Shown here one piece after another: positions 10,642-20,828 of a DNA stretch of 64,000 bases (position 1 is the first letter of the stretch; every line of letters starts with the position of its first letter). The position numbers were made by a program, and so were the translations under genes. The notes under the pieces are model-generated. The model did no database searches. It had not been told where the DNA came from and saw nothing but the letters and a program-made list of their open reading frames with translations. Location of the stretch: positions 143,628,257 to 143,692,256 of the forward strand of contig OY987298.1 of assembly GCA_963920635.1 (NCBI GenBank), written 5' to 3'. Source of the DNA: Pseudeuparius sepicola (lineage: Eukaryota; Arthropoda; Insecta; Coleoptera; Anthribidae).

Positions 10642-11612
10642 CGAGGCCTACGATAAAGACAGGCCATGGCGCACAAAAATCACGAACCGTCCAGGTGTTA
10701 TTATGGCCTCTGGGTGGGAGCCGTGCCGTCCAGGAGCATTGGTGCCGCTAGCGCCGACGCGTGAACGCTGTAAGGGGAATTCTCCCCCCCCCCCCGGAAT
10801 GGACATGGACAGTGGAGCCTAGAGCCTAGAGACACAGACGGGTGAACTGATTACTGGATATCCGCGAGTTCAGACGGTCCGGGTGGCTGGAATCCGTTCC
10901 CATTGACCACATCCGTTCCCATTGACCACATTTTCGTTGTCGACACACGCCCTGATACGGTTCCTATTCGGCCTTTCACGCTGAGGATCAACTGGGACCT
11001 CGTCAATATTTACAGTATACTGAGGTGAGTTTTCATTTTTATTTCGTAAAAAATAGCCTAAATACCAAATATTGGGTCTGTTTATATTATATTTATACAT
11101 ATTACAAAAGCCAAGAAGAAAATGTCACCATAACAACATTTGCTTTGCCTCGGGATGAAAATTTGCGCCAAAAATGAATTCGTCAAATTCCAGCTGAGAT
11201 TTAATTTCGAAAAAACCATTAAGCATGTGTGGCTAACACATTTTCAAGAAAGTGAAACAATTAAAGCGGACAAATGTGTTGTGGGAGGAAAGTACCTATA
11301 GAGAATATCACCTAAGCTAAGGGAAGGTGCTGTCCCAACAATTTTTGAGAATGTGCCAAAATATTTGAGTGCACTACCGTTTAACTCTCAGCCCAAAACA
11401 ACTGAGGCAGGTTAAAAATTTCGAAAAAACAACTAGAGAAAGTCTGGATGCACAAAACCAATAATGTAATAGACGAAAGAAAACTCGCCAAATTGTTACG
11501 AAATTTGTTTTTTCTACTGATCTTCAAAGATGCCTTTTATTATATAGGACTAAGTTCACGTGACTACGCGATTATGCGTTAGCGCCATGGCCTGCATTTA
11601 TCCTTGGCCTCG
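10642..11612 (+). mobile_element. THAP-coding P-like transposon, copy 1
   Basis: The ends are CGAGGCCTACG and GGCCTCG, with inverted similarity running about 40 bp to GCAGGCCATGGCGC or its complement. An inverted-orientation relative lies at 37257-38458 and covers nearly the whole length. A THAP-domain relic is encoded at 11125-11413. Outside the termini, the left flank (CGACTGACGTATTA) and right flank (GCGCCATCTG, TTCCAGGACATGAA) resemble the two halves of the small MITE at 59441-59620, so this copy appears to have landed in an older element. No clear duplication is visible at its ends. Confidence 0.75.
11125..11413 (+). pseudogene. THAP-domain coding relic of the P-like element
   Basis: Read in pieces with frame changes, this gives TFALPRDENLRQK, then VWLTHFQESETIKADKCV, then LREGAVPTIFENVPKYLSA. 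The order matches a THAP domain: the hydrophobic-basic helix, the segment holding the third Cys and the His (here Trp replaces the usual Cys before LTHF), and the C-terminal AVPT(I/L)F signature. Stops occur after LRQK and after the GGKYL stretch. The N-terminal Cys-x-Cys exon is missing. THAP domains are DNA-binding modules of P-element transposases; this copy cannot make one. Confidence 0.7.
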
Positions 11613-11761
11613 CCATCAGCGCCATCTGTTTTCCAGGACATGAACGTTATAAAACGTTTTAAGTTTTAAGCTTCATTTACAGATTGACGTAAAGTAACCA
11701 ACGCAACCGTATAATAACGTAGTACCAACGAAAAGAGCAGATTTTCAATTCATGGATGCCT

Positions 11762-11776
11762 TAGGTTAGGTTAGGT
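11762..11776 (+). repeat. Three TTAGG units
   Basis: Three perfect copies of TTAGG, the telomere unit of many insects. The run is far too short to be a telomere and may be coincidence or a repair scar. Confidence 0.5.
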
Positions 11777-12069
11777 TTGACGCATGCTCGATGATATGCT
11801 GTCGACGCATTGCTTTATGCTGTGGAAGTATGCTGTGGCAGTATCAGAGTTCTACTCCACTTTCCCCATGTTAATCTCCATAAGGCCGAGAAGTTGTGGT
11901 AAAAGCGAAACCAAATTTTCCGCGACTTGGATTTGTTTTATTTTTCCGCCAGAGGTCATTTTACATAGTCGATTCGTTAACGTTAGTTAACGTTGTTTCA
12001 CGTTTTTCAAGCGTTAACATTTCGTTGACGCCATTTTTATCTGTAAAGCGTAAAAAAACGTTAAAAAAA

Positions 12070-12118
12070 CGTCAACGAAACGTCGACGAGACGTCTACGA
12101 AACGTTAACGAAACGTCA
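12070..12118. repeat. 11-bp tandem repeat, about four units
   Basis: Consecutive units follow the pattern CGTCNACGAAA (CGTCAACGAAA, CGTCGACGAGA, CGTCTACGAAA, CGTTAACGAAA). The AACGTT-like motif is also scattered over 11980-12070. Confidence 0.8.
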
Positions 12119-12445
12119 GACTATTAAATGACCTCTGTCGGTGCCTCGCGTATTCTAAGTAAACAAAATAAAAAATAGTGTGCAGGACATTTTGAAACGT
12201 ATCTTTCTAAGACTTTCATTGATAGGAAAGTCGAAATCCAGATTTGCAATTATCTCAATGGGGAAAAAAATGAGAAAAATTTTACCCGACACTTTCATAG
12301 AAATGTGTATGGCAAGAACAAGTGGGCAAATTAAATGCACTGTTTTGCGTTAACATCTAAAAAAACGGGAATTATTGTTTTATGGATCTTTTATATTAAT
12401 TATGCAAAAATACCTAATTTCTACTAAAAATGAAAAAGCCCATCT

Positions 12446-12536
12446 AAGTTGGGAATCAGGAACCTTTGGCACCTTTTGCTTAACTCCACACACCAAAACT
12501 TTGTTTTTTGCACTTGACGCGATATCATCAGCAGTT
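12446..12536 (-). mobile_element. Penelope-type terminal fragment, relative of 31092-31340
   Basis: Shares CTAAGTTGGGAATCAGG, CTTTTGCTTAACTCCACACA and CACCAAAACTTTGTTT with 31092-31175. On the minus strand it reads CTGATGATATCGCGTCAAG, a hammerhead-like block from which the GAAA core has been lost. It ends 32 bp before the MITE at 12569. Confidence 0.6.
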
Positions 12537-12568
12537 TTACAGAGCCTATTGTGGAAAAACAAAATATA

Positions 12569-13054
12569 CAGGGACCGGCAGAAAGTTGGACACAAAAATT
12601 TAATATTTTTAAGCTCTGATTTAGATTAATTTAAATTTCTAGCTGCTAATCGAACAAAATTAAAGCTTAGTAGCAAATTCATGTGTTATCCGATGATAAG
12701 TTGCGCTTGCGGTATTTTTTTTTTGTATTACACAGGGTGGTCGAAGAAATACAAAAAGTAAAATTTCTTTTTTTTTTTAACTAGGTGGCTGTGACTTTAA
12801 ATCTGACATCCACCTTTGATTCCAAACAACTTTTGTAAGTAACTTTTTACCGTATTTTAAAAAATAAGGGTACTTTACTCTTGAGTTATTTTAATATCTT
12901 TGAATCTACCTCGTATCCAAAAAGAGATATTTAAATTTTGTTGTATGCGTTTTGAGTTTGAAATGATGCACCAACTTTTATCAAGAATAAAATTTTCTGA
13001 GAAATTAATAATAAAAAAATTTTCCATTTGTGTCCAACTTTCTGCCGGTCACTG
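12569..13054. mobile_element. Tc1-type MITE, family M1 copy 1
   Basis: The termini CAGGGACCGGCAGAAAGTTG and its inverted relative (CAACTTTCTGCCGGTCACTG) are each next to TA. A second copy, inverted, lies at 56272-56753 with the same internal order (TGTTATCCGATGATAAG, GGTGGCTGTGACTTTAAATC, GGGTACTTTACTCTTGA). The length is 486 bp. No coding frame. TA duplications and GGCAGAAAGTTGGACAC-like ends fit Tc1/mariner. Confidence 0.85.
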
Positions 13055-14710
13055 TACATATTGCTAAGGACAGACACAAATTTCAGTCAACGGTTTAGTC
13101 CAGAAAATAAAAAAAAAATACGGGAGCGTAGATTTAAAACATATAAACGACTTTTCTTTAGAATCATGGGAAATTTTGAGATATAAAGAAATGTTCGCAT
13201 TTTTTGAAAAGCTCACTTTCGGCACATATATTATGTATACCTAAAGGAAAGCATCTGTTTGCTTTTGGGCACCTTCTAACCTCTTAAGCGGAAACTTGGC
13301 AGAGTAAAAATTTGCCGTTTTGATTCGCTTCATTTTAAAATAACGAATTTTTAAAATTACATGAACATTCCTAACCTCTTCGTCACAATTACATAATTGT
13401 ACACGGCAAAAACAGCGTCAAAAATTGCCACTTCAAATATTTTATAATTCGACAACGAAAACCAACGAGCCTTCGGCGGAATGTTTAACTCCGGTTAACA
13501 AACTTATTAGAAATCAATCACGCTCGGGCAAAATGAAAAAAAATTGGTAACCGCGGCTTTTTAAAACGGGTACGCCCGAGCGCCGTATATAGGATAAGCA
13601 AACATAAACTGGTTTGAGGCTTATTCAACATATCATAACTTAATAGATTAATCTTCTAAATTGGATACGTCTTAAAAATCAATTACATTTATCACATTGA
13701 TGTAAGACGGGACGGCAGTTCTGACACCTATTAATAAAACCGCCTTTAGGGATAAACAATGACAGGGCACTGCTTTTATTATGGGCCCTAATTATTTTTA
13801 ACCGAGATTGTAACCTAGTAGTCTACTGAAGACATTGCGTGTAATCTCTACTTCGAGTTGCAAAAATTACTATAAAACTTTTTTCTGCTCCCTCTTCCGT
13901 AAGTATGTACACTTTACATACTCGCCAACAAGCTAGGTACAAAAAGTATTGCCTAGCAACTCTCACGCAGCAAGGTCCTTAAAACCATCAAGAAAATATG
14001 TAGCAAAGTAAAACTTGTAACGGAATTTATGCAAAGTCCTGTACGGTAAAAAAAAAACATTTTGGATCGCTAGATACACCGAGATCTATTTTTAGTAACT
14101 CGAATTGCCTTCACCTCTATGCAGCCATCTATACGCGGAGGTAATTTGTACGAAAAAGTTCACAGTTTTGAATTCATTTGCACACGGTGTATGTATTATT
14201 TACTTTCGAGTACATTATCGTCTCGAATTATTCGTTTGCACTAAATAGACTGTTTTTGAGTACCGTAGCCTTGTCAGTTGTTCAATTATTTACCTTGTTA
14301 TATTTTGATATTTTGATTAACGATAGCAGAGAAGAAGCCCAACACCTTCTCATTGTTTGTATTAAATTAAAAAAGAAAACTTTTAAAGTTTCTTGTTAAA
14401 GATTATTTCTCACAATCTACTCCATAGTGTATTTTAAAGTTTAAGTCAAAGTACCTGTAATATGAAATTGTCGGAAGCAAGAAAGATTTATTATATGACA
14501 CGATTTTTTTGGCATCTTGCCATGTAGATAATTGTTGCTTGTTTATATTTTTCTTATAATATATTGCCCTGAGCATCATCTAATACATAATTTTAAAGCT
14601 GAGTAAGCACTTGTTAAAATTAACAAAAACGAAATAAAAGGACATCATAAAACAAGAAAGACAATTACAGCTTTTCCGAAATAATCCTTAGTAAATACGC
14701 CTATATAAAT
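13055..14710. other. 1.65 kb without recognisable genes
   Basis: AT-rich DNA with short A and T tracts. The 73-codon frame at 14178-14399 is hydrophobic and Lys-rich by base composition, with no signal-peptide or domain pattern I trust. No repeat partner was found. Confidence 0.4.
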
Positions 14711-15051
14711 GTTAACCGAGGGGTCTTCAGGTACTTGATTTTTTGTACACCTACTGCAGAAAGCTGCAGTACCTAGTAAATATTGCAGGTCCTACATCGA
14801 TAGGTACTGCATGGTCCTGCTCAAGTACTGCAGAGTCCTGCATAAATACTGCAGGGTGCTGCACAGGAACTGCAGAGTACTGCACATGTACTGCAGAGTC
14901 CTGCACAAGTACTTCAGAGTCCTGCACACGTACCTACCTACTGCACAGTCCTGCACAAGTACTGTGTGCCGAGTCGTGCCGAAGTACTGCAGATGTCCTG
15001 CATACAAATTTGTACACCTACTGCAGAACCTGATGACCCCTCGATGTTAAC
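14711..15051. repeat. 21-bp minisatellite bounded by inverted repeats
   Basis: Between 14812 and 15003 a unit like AAGTACTGCAGAGTCCTGCAC repeats about eight times, mostly at 21-bp spacing, with one expanded unit near 14930. GTACACCTACTGCAGAA occurs on both sides. The whole block is enclosed by GGGGTC-TCAGGT / ACCTGATGACCCC-type inverted ends, each beside GTTAAC. A multiple-of-three unit without stops leaves several overlapping frames open, and these are not genes. The structure suggests a small transposon whose interior has expanded. Confidence 0.85.
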
Positions 15052-16124
15052 CACACAATTTTGGTATTTTTTAAAAAAGGAAAAAATGGATTGACATTGG
15101 AAAATTCGGGGGAAAATCAAAAAGGTAATAAATTAACTTAGATCATGCTGCATTTATCGTCGCATCAGAAAACTGTTTCCCAAAAATTTAAAAACTCCAG
15201 AAAAATTATCGAACTTTTTGGTTTTCTCAATATTTCTGGGTAAAAGTAAACAACAACAATGCACAGATGCGGACCTCCGGGCGATATTGACAGTAGCGCC
15301 ATTTACTAGGGGTAAAAATGGACTTCTGAAAATTTTTTTTTTGGTTGATTTTAGATTTTTTTTAATTTCGGATTAATATTAGGCTAGTTTTTCTCCACTT
15401 GTGGTTAAATTTTTTCACGTAGTGACTGGATTACCCTGTATAAAGTATAAAAAACGTTTATTTTTTATTATTATCTTGTGTCTCGTTTCGTTTTATAAGC
15501 TCCGTCCCAAAAAACAGGTTTCGTTCCAAAGTTATTCAATGGCTCGAGATGCTAATCTCCAAAGTTAGTTACCTCCCAAAAATCAATTACGTTAATTACC
15601 CGAATAGCTGTTTGGACACCTCCGAAAATTACCTACACGAATTTGTTTAAATGGAGATTTAAATGAATAAAAAAATTAATTGCTGGACTATGTTGCCACA
15701 GACTACATTAAGTTTAAATAAAGTTGTATTATTTAGGTAGGTATATAGTTACAGCTATCACATGTTATTATTTGGAACTAGGCCTGTTTTCTAGAAAATT
15801 TCACACCCACATTTCCTGATCAACGAGACGCTTTTTATCATGCTAAATTTTCGTTCGGAATTGTCCAATTAATTATCTGAAATAAATTTCTTAACTAAAA
15901 CATCGATTTCAATGACATTGGGTTTAAAACAAATGTATAATTCAATGTTCAAAACATGTTTTATACAATGGTTTTAATTTGTTTTTTTTTTAATTAAAAG
16001 CCAATAGAAAATTTTTTAAACGTTTTTAAACAGAAAACAAAACAACAAAATGTATGTGTTAAATTAGGAAACCTAAAAAACTAAAAGGGATGTGGTGCCA
16101 AGCCAACAACCCTGGGAATCGAGC
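15052..16124. other. No gene seen
   Basis: AT-rich spacer. I saw no coding signal and no partner elsewhere in the window. Confidence 0.4.
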
Positions 16125-16705
16125 TTTTTTAAAAGCTTTTATTTAACTTGCAATGTATGTATGTATGTATGTATGTATGTAATTTGTTCGGGTGGAATCT
16201 TGCAACTCAATTTTGAAGCAGATATCTTCAACCGATCGAGCTGAAATTTTGTACACACGTTTAATTTGGATGACAATGCATGATTATATGTGTGACGTCA
16301 TTCTAAATCCAACATGGCGGATCACCCAAGATGGCGGACTAGTTAAATTTCAACCGATCGAGCTGAAATTTTGTACACACGTTTAATTTGGATGACAATG
16401 CATGATTATATGTGTGACGTCATTCTAAATCCAACATGGCGGAACACTCAAGATGGCGGACTAGTTCAATTTCAACCGATCGAGCTGAAATTTTGTACAC
16501 ACGTTTAATTTGGATGACAATGCATGATTATATGTGTGACGTCATTCTAAATCCAACATGGCGGAACACCCAAGATGGTCATTAGAAGGTCTCCTCATTG
16601 AAGAGCTAGACTGTTCTAAACTAACCGGCAAACGACCTTGCAACAATGATGCGTTAACTGAGATGAATAGACTCAGACACCTGGCCAAACTAAAAATTAC
16701 AAAAT
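16125..16705 (+). mobile_element. 'AAGCTTTTATTTAACTTG' family element, copy 1
   Basis: Starts with AAAAGCTTTTATTTAACTTG, then a GTAT microsatellite (16153-16181), then GAATCTTGCAA and the three-unit 122-bp tandem array. The same order, reversed, is at 19625-19863 and 22976-23185: AAGTTAAATAAAAGCTT end, GCTTGCAAGAT, CAATCGG, AAAATTT-AGCTC and a GGCGACGGCCAT block. It is followed immediately by a 150-bp-arm foldback. The superfamily is unknown to me. Confidence 0.7.
16231..16578 (+). repeat. 122-bp tandem repeat, almost three units
   Basis: Units begin at 16231, 16353 and 16475. Each holds ACCGATCGAGCTGAAATTTT, then TGCATGATTATATGTGTGAC, then CCAACATGGCGGA. The units are nearly identical, so the expansion is recent. 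Corresponding sequence occurs once in the 19.6-kb and 23-kb copies. The 64-codon frame across it is a by-product. Confidence 0.9.
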
Positions 16706-16707
16706 AA
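16575..16707 (+). other. Coding-like tail, unidentified
   Basis: After the tandem array one frame stays open for about 40 codons and ends at TAA: LEGLLIEELDCSKLTGKRPC followed by a charged stretch ending RLRHLAKLKITK. It looks more protein-like than its surroundings (balanced composition, charged C-terminus), but I recognise no family and see no start. It could be the last exon of the element's own gene or a captured host exon. Confidence 0.3.
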
Positions 16708-17030
16708 ATTAAAAGTAAAAAAATATTTTTAAAAAAAGCTTTTATTTAAATGCGCTAAAAAGAATAAAATAATCTTTTCTTTTAAAACTTTTACTATCAA
16801 CTTATAACGTCATTCCACAATTTATATGATATAAAAGCTTGTCGCGAGATTTAAGTTTTCAAACTAAGTAAATACCACTACTTAAATCTCGCGACAAGCT
16901 TTTATATCATATAAATTGTGGAATGACGTTATAAGTTGATAGTAAAAGTTTTAAAAGAAAAGATTATTTTATCTTTTTAGCGCATTTAAATAAAAGCTTT
17001 TTTTAAAAATATTTTTTTACTTTTAATTTT
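16706..17030. repeat. Foldback with 150-bp arms
   Basis: The left arm 16706-16855 and right arm 16881-17030 are almost perfect inverted copies with a 25-bp spacer. Each arm holds AAAAGCTT near its outer end and AAGCTTGTCGCGAGATTTAA near the centre. Relatives with shorter arms lie at 19309-19529, and a single arm at 36072-36165. High arm identity implies recent formation. Confidence 0.9.
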
Positions 17031-18899
17031 TTATGAGCCAGAATACTGTTCCTAGGACCAACCTTGCCAACAAGGTTTGCAGAAAAACGCAACCGAATAT
17101 TTACGAAAAAACACTTCTTGGCTAAATGTAGTTTGTGGTTTCACGGGGCATCCTAAGTCTGGGGGGTCTGAGGTTTGAATTGTGAAATTTCAACTCTCCT
17201 TGCAACTTTCATCGCAGAATAAGGTTATGTCTCAGAACGCTTCAGTGCAGTGGTATCGCCATGTTGCCAAATTGCCTTTATAAAACACTTGTGACGTCAT
17301 AACTGCCTTCTCGCCAAATTTCGAAGAAAGTCTAAAAATTGCAGATCAGAGTTTTCTCCTTCACCAACGTACCGTCAAAGGTATTGCTCTCTTTGTTGGG
17401 ACATGTCCTGACATGCTGCAGGCACAATGATCCCAGCCAGCCCATTACCGGTTTCATCCTCTTTGGGAATCATCAGATGGACGTAGGCAAATCCTGGGGG
17501 GATGGATTCAAAAGATAGAACCAACAGAAACAACTACTCCGAGGGCTAATACCCCTACCGGCATTGAACTACACCATTGGTTTTCGATTTTCGTTGGGAA
17601 TAAACATTGCAGATCAAAGTCTAAAAACTTGCTAATTACAATTACATAGATATTATTTTTAGAAATAATCGTAGGATCTTATGCCAGTGTCCAGGTCAAG
17701 TACCCTATTCGAATAGGGAAGTTTCCTCCGATCGAATTTCGAGATAAAATGCTAATCAGCGGATGAAGTATCACCAAATTACACTACTAGCACATATAAC
17801 TTTCCTCAAAAGTGTTGCATTAATTAATAATTTGAAAATAAAATGAAGATTTTTTCGGTTTGCCGATGGGGGTTTCTACGTCACAATAGTTCCTGAAAAT
17901 TGCCGAACGCTAGCTCAGAAGAAGAAGAAATAACAACAGCGAACAACCAGCAAATACCAAATCCAAACCAAAGAATGTGTCCAAACTTTGGACAGTATAG
18001 TTTTATTATTTTAGTTTATTTATTTAGTTTTATTATTTATTATTATCTACTAGTCTAAACAATAATAAAGAAGAGGAAGGCAGGAGTATAAAGGATTAAT
18101 TTTTCTATTTACTGTGGGGAAAGGTAGGTAGGAAATCCCAGATTAAATTATCTTAATGTAATTAATTACAATTACTAATGTTAGTATTATCGGACGTATT
18201 TCTGCAATAGCTAACAAAGCACTTTTTCGTCATTGTGAAGAAATACACACAAATACAACTCCTGTTGATGATTCTCAGTATTCTTCGCCGTCGAAATAGT
18301 AAAATATTATGTTACTGTTGTGTCCATTTCCACAGTGGTGTGGACTGTCGAACGTCAAGCCTTTATTTCCTCAGTTGTCAGGTGTAATTGGGGTATGACA
18401 TTAGAAAGATGCTTTATGTTTATTTTTAATTTTACCAGTCCTAAATCATTTTACTTTCATGTCACAAAAGTAACTAGGTATTATAAATATAAAATTATAT
18501 TATGAAAAATCGATTATACGTATTATTAAAAAGTAAAATATAACAAATGAAATAGGTATCATAGTTCAATCTGCTCGAAAACGTACAGCCTGACAACAGT
18601 GGAAATTCCAATCTGGGCATCGTTCTGTGACTTGCTTCACAGCGGTTTACGGCATAACCGATACAGCCAGTTGGAAGAAGAAGATATCGCAGAGTACGTT
18701 TACATAGGGGAAAAACTATTGTGACGTAAATTTTTAAAAATCGCTCAAATTGGCGGGAAAACAGAAAGTGGATTTTCTCTCTAACAAAGCTGCAAAATAG
18801 CAAATTACATGTACCTACTACGATATTGTTGAAGGTAAATAGAACCCACTGGCACTAAATTCCCTATTCGCCAAAATCGCGTCTTTATCTCCGATAAGT
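17031..18899. other. 1.9 kb without recognisable genes
   Basis: Mixed AT-rich DNA. The frames at 18320-18505 and 18495-18803 show no domain. The phrase CATTGCAGATCA occurs near 17603 with a shorter match (ATTGCAGATCA) near 17338. No RNA gene was seen. Confidence 0.4.
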
Positions 18900-19270
18900 T
18901 AGCAAGCTCACTACCTAAATCTCCCATTTAGACATAAAACTGACCCCCGCATCTGCATGCCCGTCCCCACAATCCCATAAAACCTGTCGGTGGCGCGCCG
19001 GACATCTGCTATCTGCAAATAAAATCTTGCCGTAATTTCCTGGCGGCTTAGTCTAAATCGTGCCCGCGCTCTCCCCCCCCCCCCGCCCGCCCCGCGCGCC
19101 ATAAAATTAATTATTTTTCGCTTGGGCCCGCTAAAATTGTTATCGCCCCAGGGGGGCCGCCCCTATCTGACCAATAAATACACCTCGGCCGGCCGTGCCC
19201 CGTCCGCCGCCGCCGTCCCGGCTGGAAATTATCTGTGGCCGACCAGAAGCGCGCCTACGACGGGTGGCAG
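18900..19270. other. GC-rich, apparently single-copy island
   Basis: Contains a C run (19073-19084), CCCGCGCGCC, TAAAATTAATTATTTTTCGC (a homeodomain-type TAATTA core) and GGCCGGCCGTGCCCCG. No repeat partner. This is the most enhancer- or promoter-like of the islands by composition, but function is inference. Confidence 0.35.
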
Positions 19271-19308
19271 GGGCGTATGGGAAGAGGTGGAACTGTGATT
19301 CAGTTAAT

Positions 19309-19529
19309 AAAATTATTAATAAAAAAACATATTTTTAAAGCTTTTGTTTAAATGCTCTGAAAAGAAGAAAATAAACTTTATAATAAATCAAACTAAGGCA
19401 AACCCATCATTTTGTTACATTATAAAATTGTATATATTGTAATATTGTATATAAAGTTTATTTTCTTCTTTTCAGAACATTTAAATAAAAGCTTGTTTTT
19501 AAAAATATTTTTTTACTATTAATTTTATT
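19309..19529. repeat. Foldback relative of 16706-17030
   Basis: Arms of about 75 bp (19309-19382 and 19450-19529) carry TTTAAATGCTCTGAAAAGAA and its inverted relative. The arms share TTTAAATGC and AAAAGCTT with the 16.7-kb foldback, while the central sequence differs. Confidence 0.8.
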
Positions 19530-19559
19530 TTCGACTTTTTAGTTCTACTCTTCAAGCCC

Positions 19560-19863
19560 TTTCATTTAATGCCCATATTATGGGAAAAGAAAATGTAATC
19601 CGCCATCTTGGAGCGACGGCCATATTTTATTTGATACCCATATTAAGGGGGTTGACAGAAAATACATCATCCGCCATGTTGAGGCGACGGCCATTTTGAA
19701 AGTAATACAATATTGGGTATTGTATATTGTATTGTCACCGGAACTAAAGGTGTATGCAAAATTTCAGCTCAATCGGATGTCAGGAAGTGGTTTTAATTCA
19801 GCTTGCAAGATTTGACCTAAACATACATACCTACATTACAAGTTAAATAAAAGCTTTAGTAAA
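19560..19863 (-). mobile_element. 'AAGCTTTTATTTAACTTG' family element, copy 2
   Basis: Minus-strand copy. From its end at 19863 it reads AAAGCTTTTATTTAACTTG, then CAAATCTTGCAAGCTG, then CCGATTGAGCTGAAATTTT. About 210 bp (19650-19863) match 22976-23185 closely. A foldback lies directly beyond its other side, the same arrangement as at 16.1-17.0 kb. Confidence 0.75.
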
Positions 19864-20124
19864 AAGTGATGTAGGTACTCGCAAAAACGGATTTAAGGAT
19901 TTCTCCCTTTTAATAAAGAATCACAGGAAGGAGTCGAAGCTCTATGTTTATTATGAAATACGTGAGACCACGGGCGTAGCCAGGATTTAGTTTTGGGGGG
20001 GGGGTTTAGTTTGAGAAGTAAATAAAACAACAAAAATATACTTACATGAAATTTAATATCTATATATTCATCCGAAAAACTACGACATATTTATAAAGTT
20101 CTTAACTTTAAATGAAATGGATAA

Positions 20125-20449
20125 ATTAATTTCGTTCCTCTGCGCTAAATCTAAAACCATTAAAGAAGAAATCTTCGGCTTTTTCTTTTAAATATATCCA
20201 CTACTTCATCTGCATGAATTTCTGTTCCATAGTGAATGTTCATTAACCATTAAGTCTGTTTTCACTTGTAGTGTTTCGTAAATAGTTTTTCAGTCTCCTT
20301 AGGCTCGAGAAAGACCTTTCTGGGATAGCAGTGGATACAGGAATGGTAGCCAAGATTTGTAGTAAGTAACTATTAGGATAAAGGTTTTTATCGCACATAT
20401 CTAGGCATTCCAAACTAGATTTCGGGGTAGGCAGTCTTCTTATCAGCAT
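20125..20449 (-). pseudogene. hAT transposase C-terminal dimerisation domain (broken)
   Basis: The minus-strand frame contains LLQILATIPVSTAIPERSFS followed by SLRRLKNYLRNTTSENRLNG. This is the hallmark of the hAT C-terminal dimerisation region, where the usual form is near 'PVSTA.AERSFS.L..IK..LR'. After RLNG a frameshift or deletion gives a stop. The adjacent frame continues with LMNIHYGTEIHADEVVDIF, as expected for the family tail. The catalytic part (DDE, BED finger) is absent, so no active enzyme can be made. Confidence 0.8.
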
Positions 20450-20657
20450 ACAAGGTAGCTGAAGCTTTGATAGCTAAATCCAAATTTGTTTCTTTATTAG
20501 AAACCCCTTGACCTTGACTACACCACTTTTTCCAGTAGTCCATACCTTTAGGTTTATCACTCTTCCTTTTTTTCCCCTCCATTTTTCGACAGTAATAATG
20601 ATTCACGTATCTATCCTTAACAAGGTCATCGAATAACAGTGCACTAAAATTACTCAC
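20415..20657 (-). CDS. Unidentified 80-codon frame upstream of the hAT tail
   Basis: The frame contains the Lys-rich stretch KMEGKKRKSDKPKGMDYWKK and ends YADKKTAYPEI, overlapping the start of the hAT domain frame in a different phase. Composition is protein-like (charged, with Trp-rich YWKKWC), but I do not recognise it. It lies just downstream of the minus-strand TATA and an A-rich leader, so if transcribed it would be the first frame read. It may be the fused N-terminal part of the hAT gene or a captured segment. The start is uncertain: two Met codons are available. Confidence 0.3.
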   Translation of the reverse strand: MSNFSALLFDDLVKDRYVNHYYCRKMEGKKRKSDKPKGMDYWKKWCSQGQGVSNKETNLDLAIKASATLYADKKTAYPEI

Positions 20658-20770
20658 TTACACGGTACACTTAATTCTCTTCACTATTCGTTCACCACTT
20701 TTCACTTTTATTCGCTTCGAGTTCGCATGGAACAATATTGCCGTAAGCGCGGTCACGCGCCGCGGCGCCG

Positions 20771-20828
20771 CTTATATAGCAGCCCAGTAGCCGTCCAGAA
20801 ACTTCCACGAACTTCCACAAAGTTCCGC
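20771..20828 (-). promoter_or_regulatory. Heat-shock-type promoter: HSE-like cluster plus TATA
   Basis: On the minus strand, GGAACTTTGTGGAAGTTCG leads into TGGAAGTTTCTGG, giving alternating GAA and TTC blocks, including one correctly spaced GAA-nn-TTC pair. About 20 bp downstream is GCTATATAAGCGGCGCC, a good TATA box. Downstream is an A-rich leader (GAAGCGAATAAAAGTGAAAA) like those of insect heat-shock genes. A GTAAGT donor-like site is at about 20657-20662. The spacing of some blocks is not canonical, so heat-shock control is inference. Confidence 0.45.

Larger units (their letters stand above)
19974..20657 (-). mobile_element. hAT transposon remnant
   Basis: The left edge shows a hAT-type terminus, CGGGCGTAGCCAGGATTT followed by a G run. 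Reading inward on the minus strand is the transposase C-terminal (dimerisation) region. Only the last part of the gene survives. The other terminus and any 8-bp duplication were not found. A promoter-like segment lies directly upstream on the same strand. Confidence 0.65.

Noticed and set aside
10283..10751. Arg/Ala-rich frames on both strands
   Set aside because: High-GC composition; both strands open at once; part lies in the THAP element's terminus.
11762..11776. Interstitial telomere
   Set aside because: Only three TTAGG units, which is easily chance.
14743..15050. Overlapping Cys/Ser/Thr-rich open frames on both strands
   Set aside because: They are produced by a stop-free 21-bp tandem repeat; the translated 'domains' are just the repeat unit.
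16231..16578. CRISPR-like or repeat-spacer array
   Set aside because: Units are 122 bp and continuous with no unique spacers; it is a simple tandem repeat.
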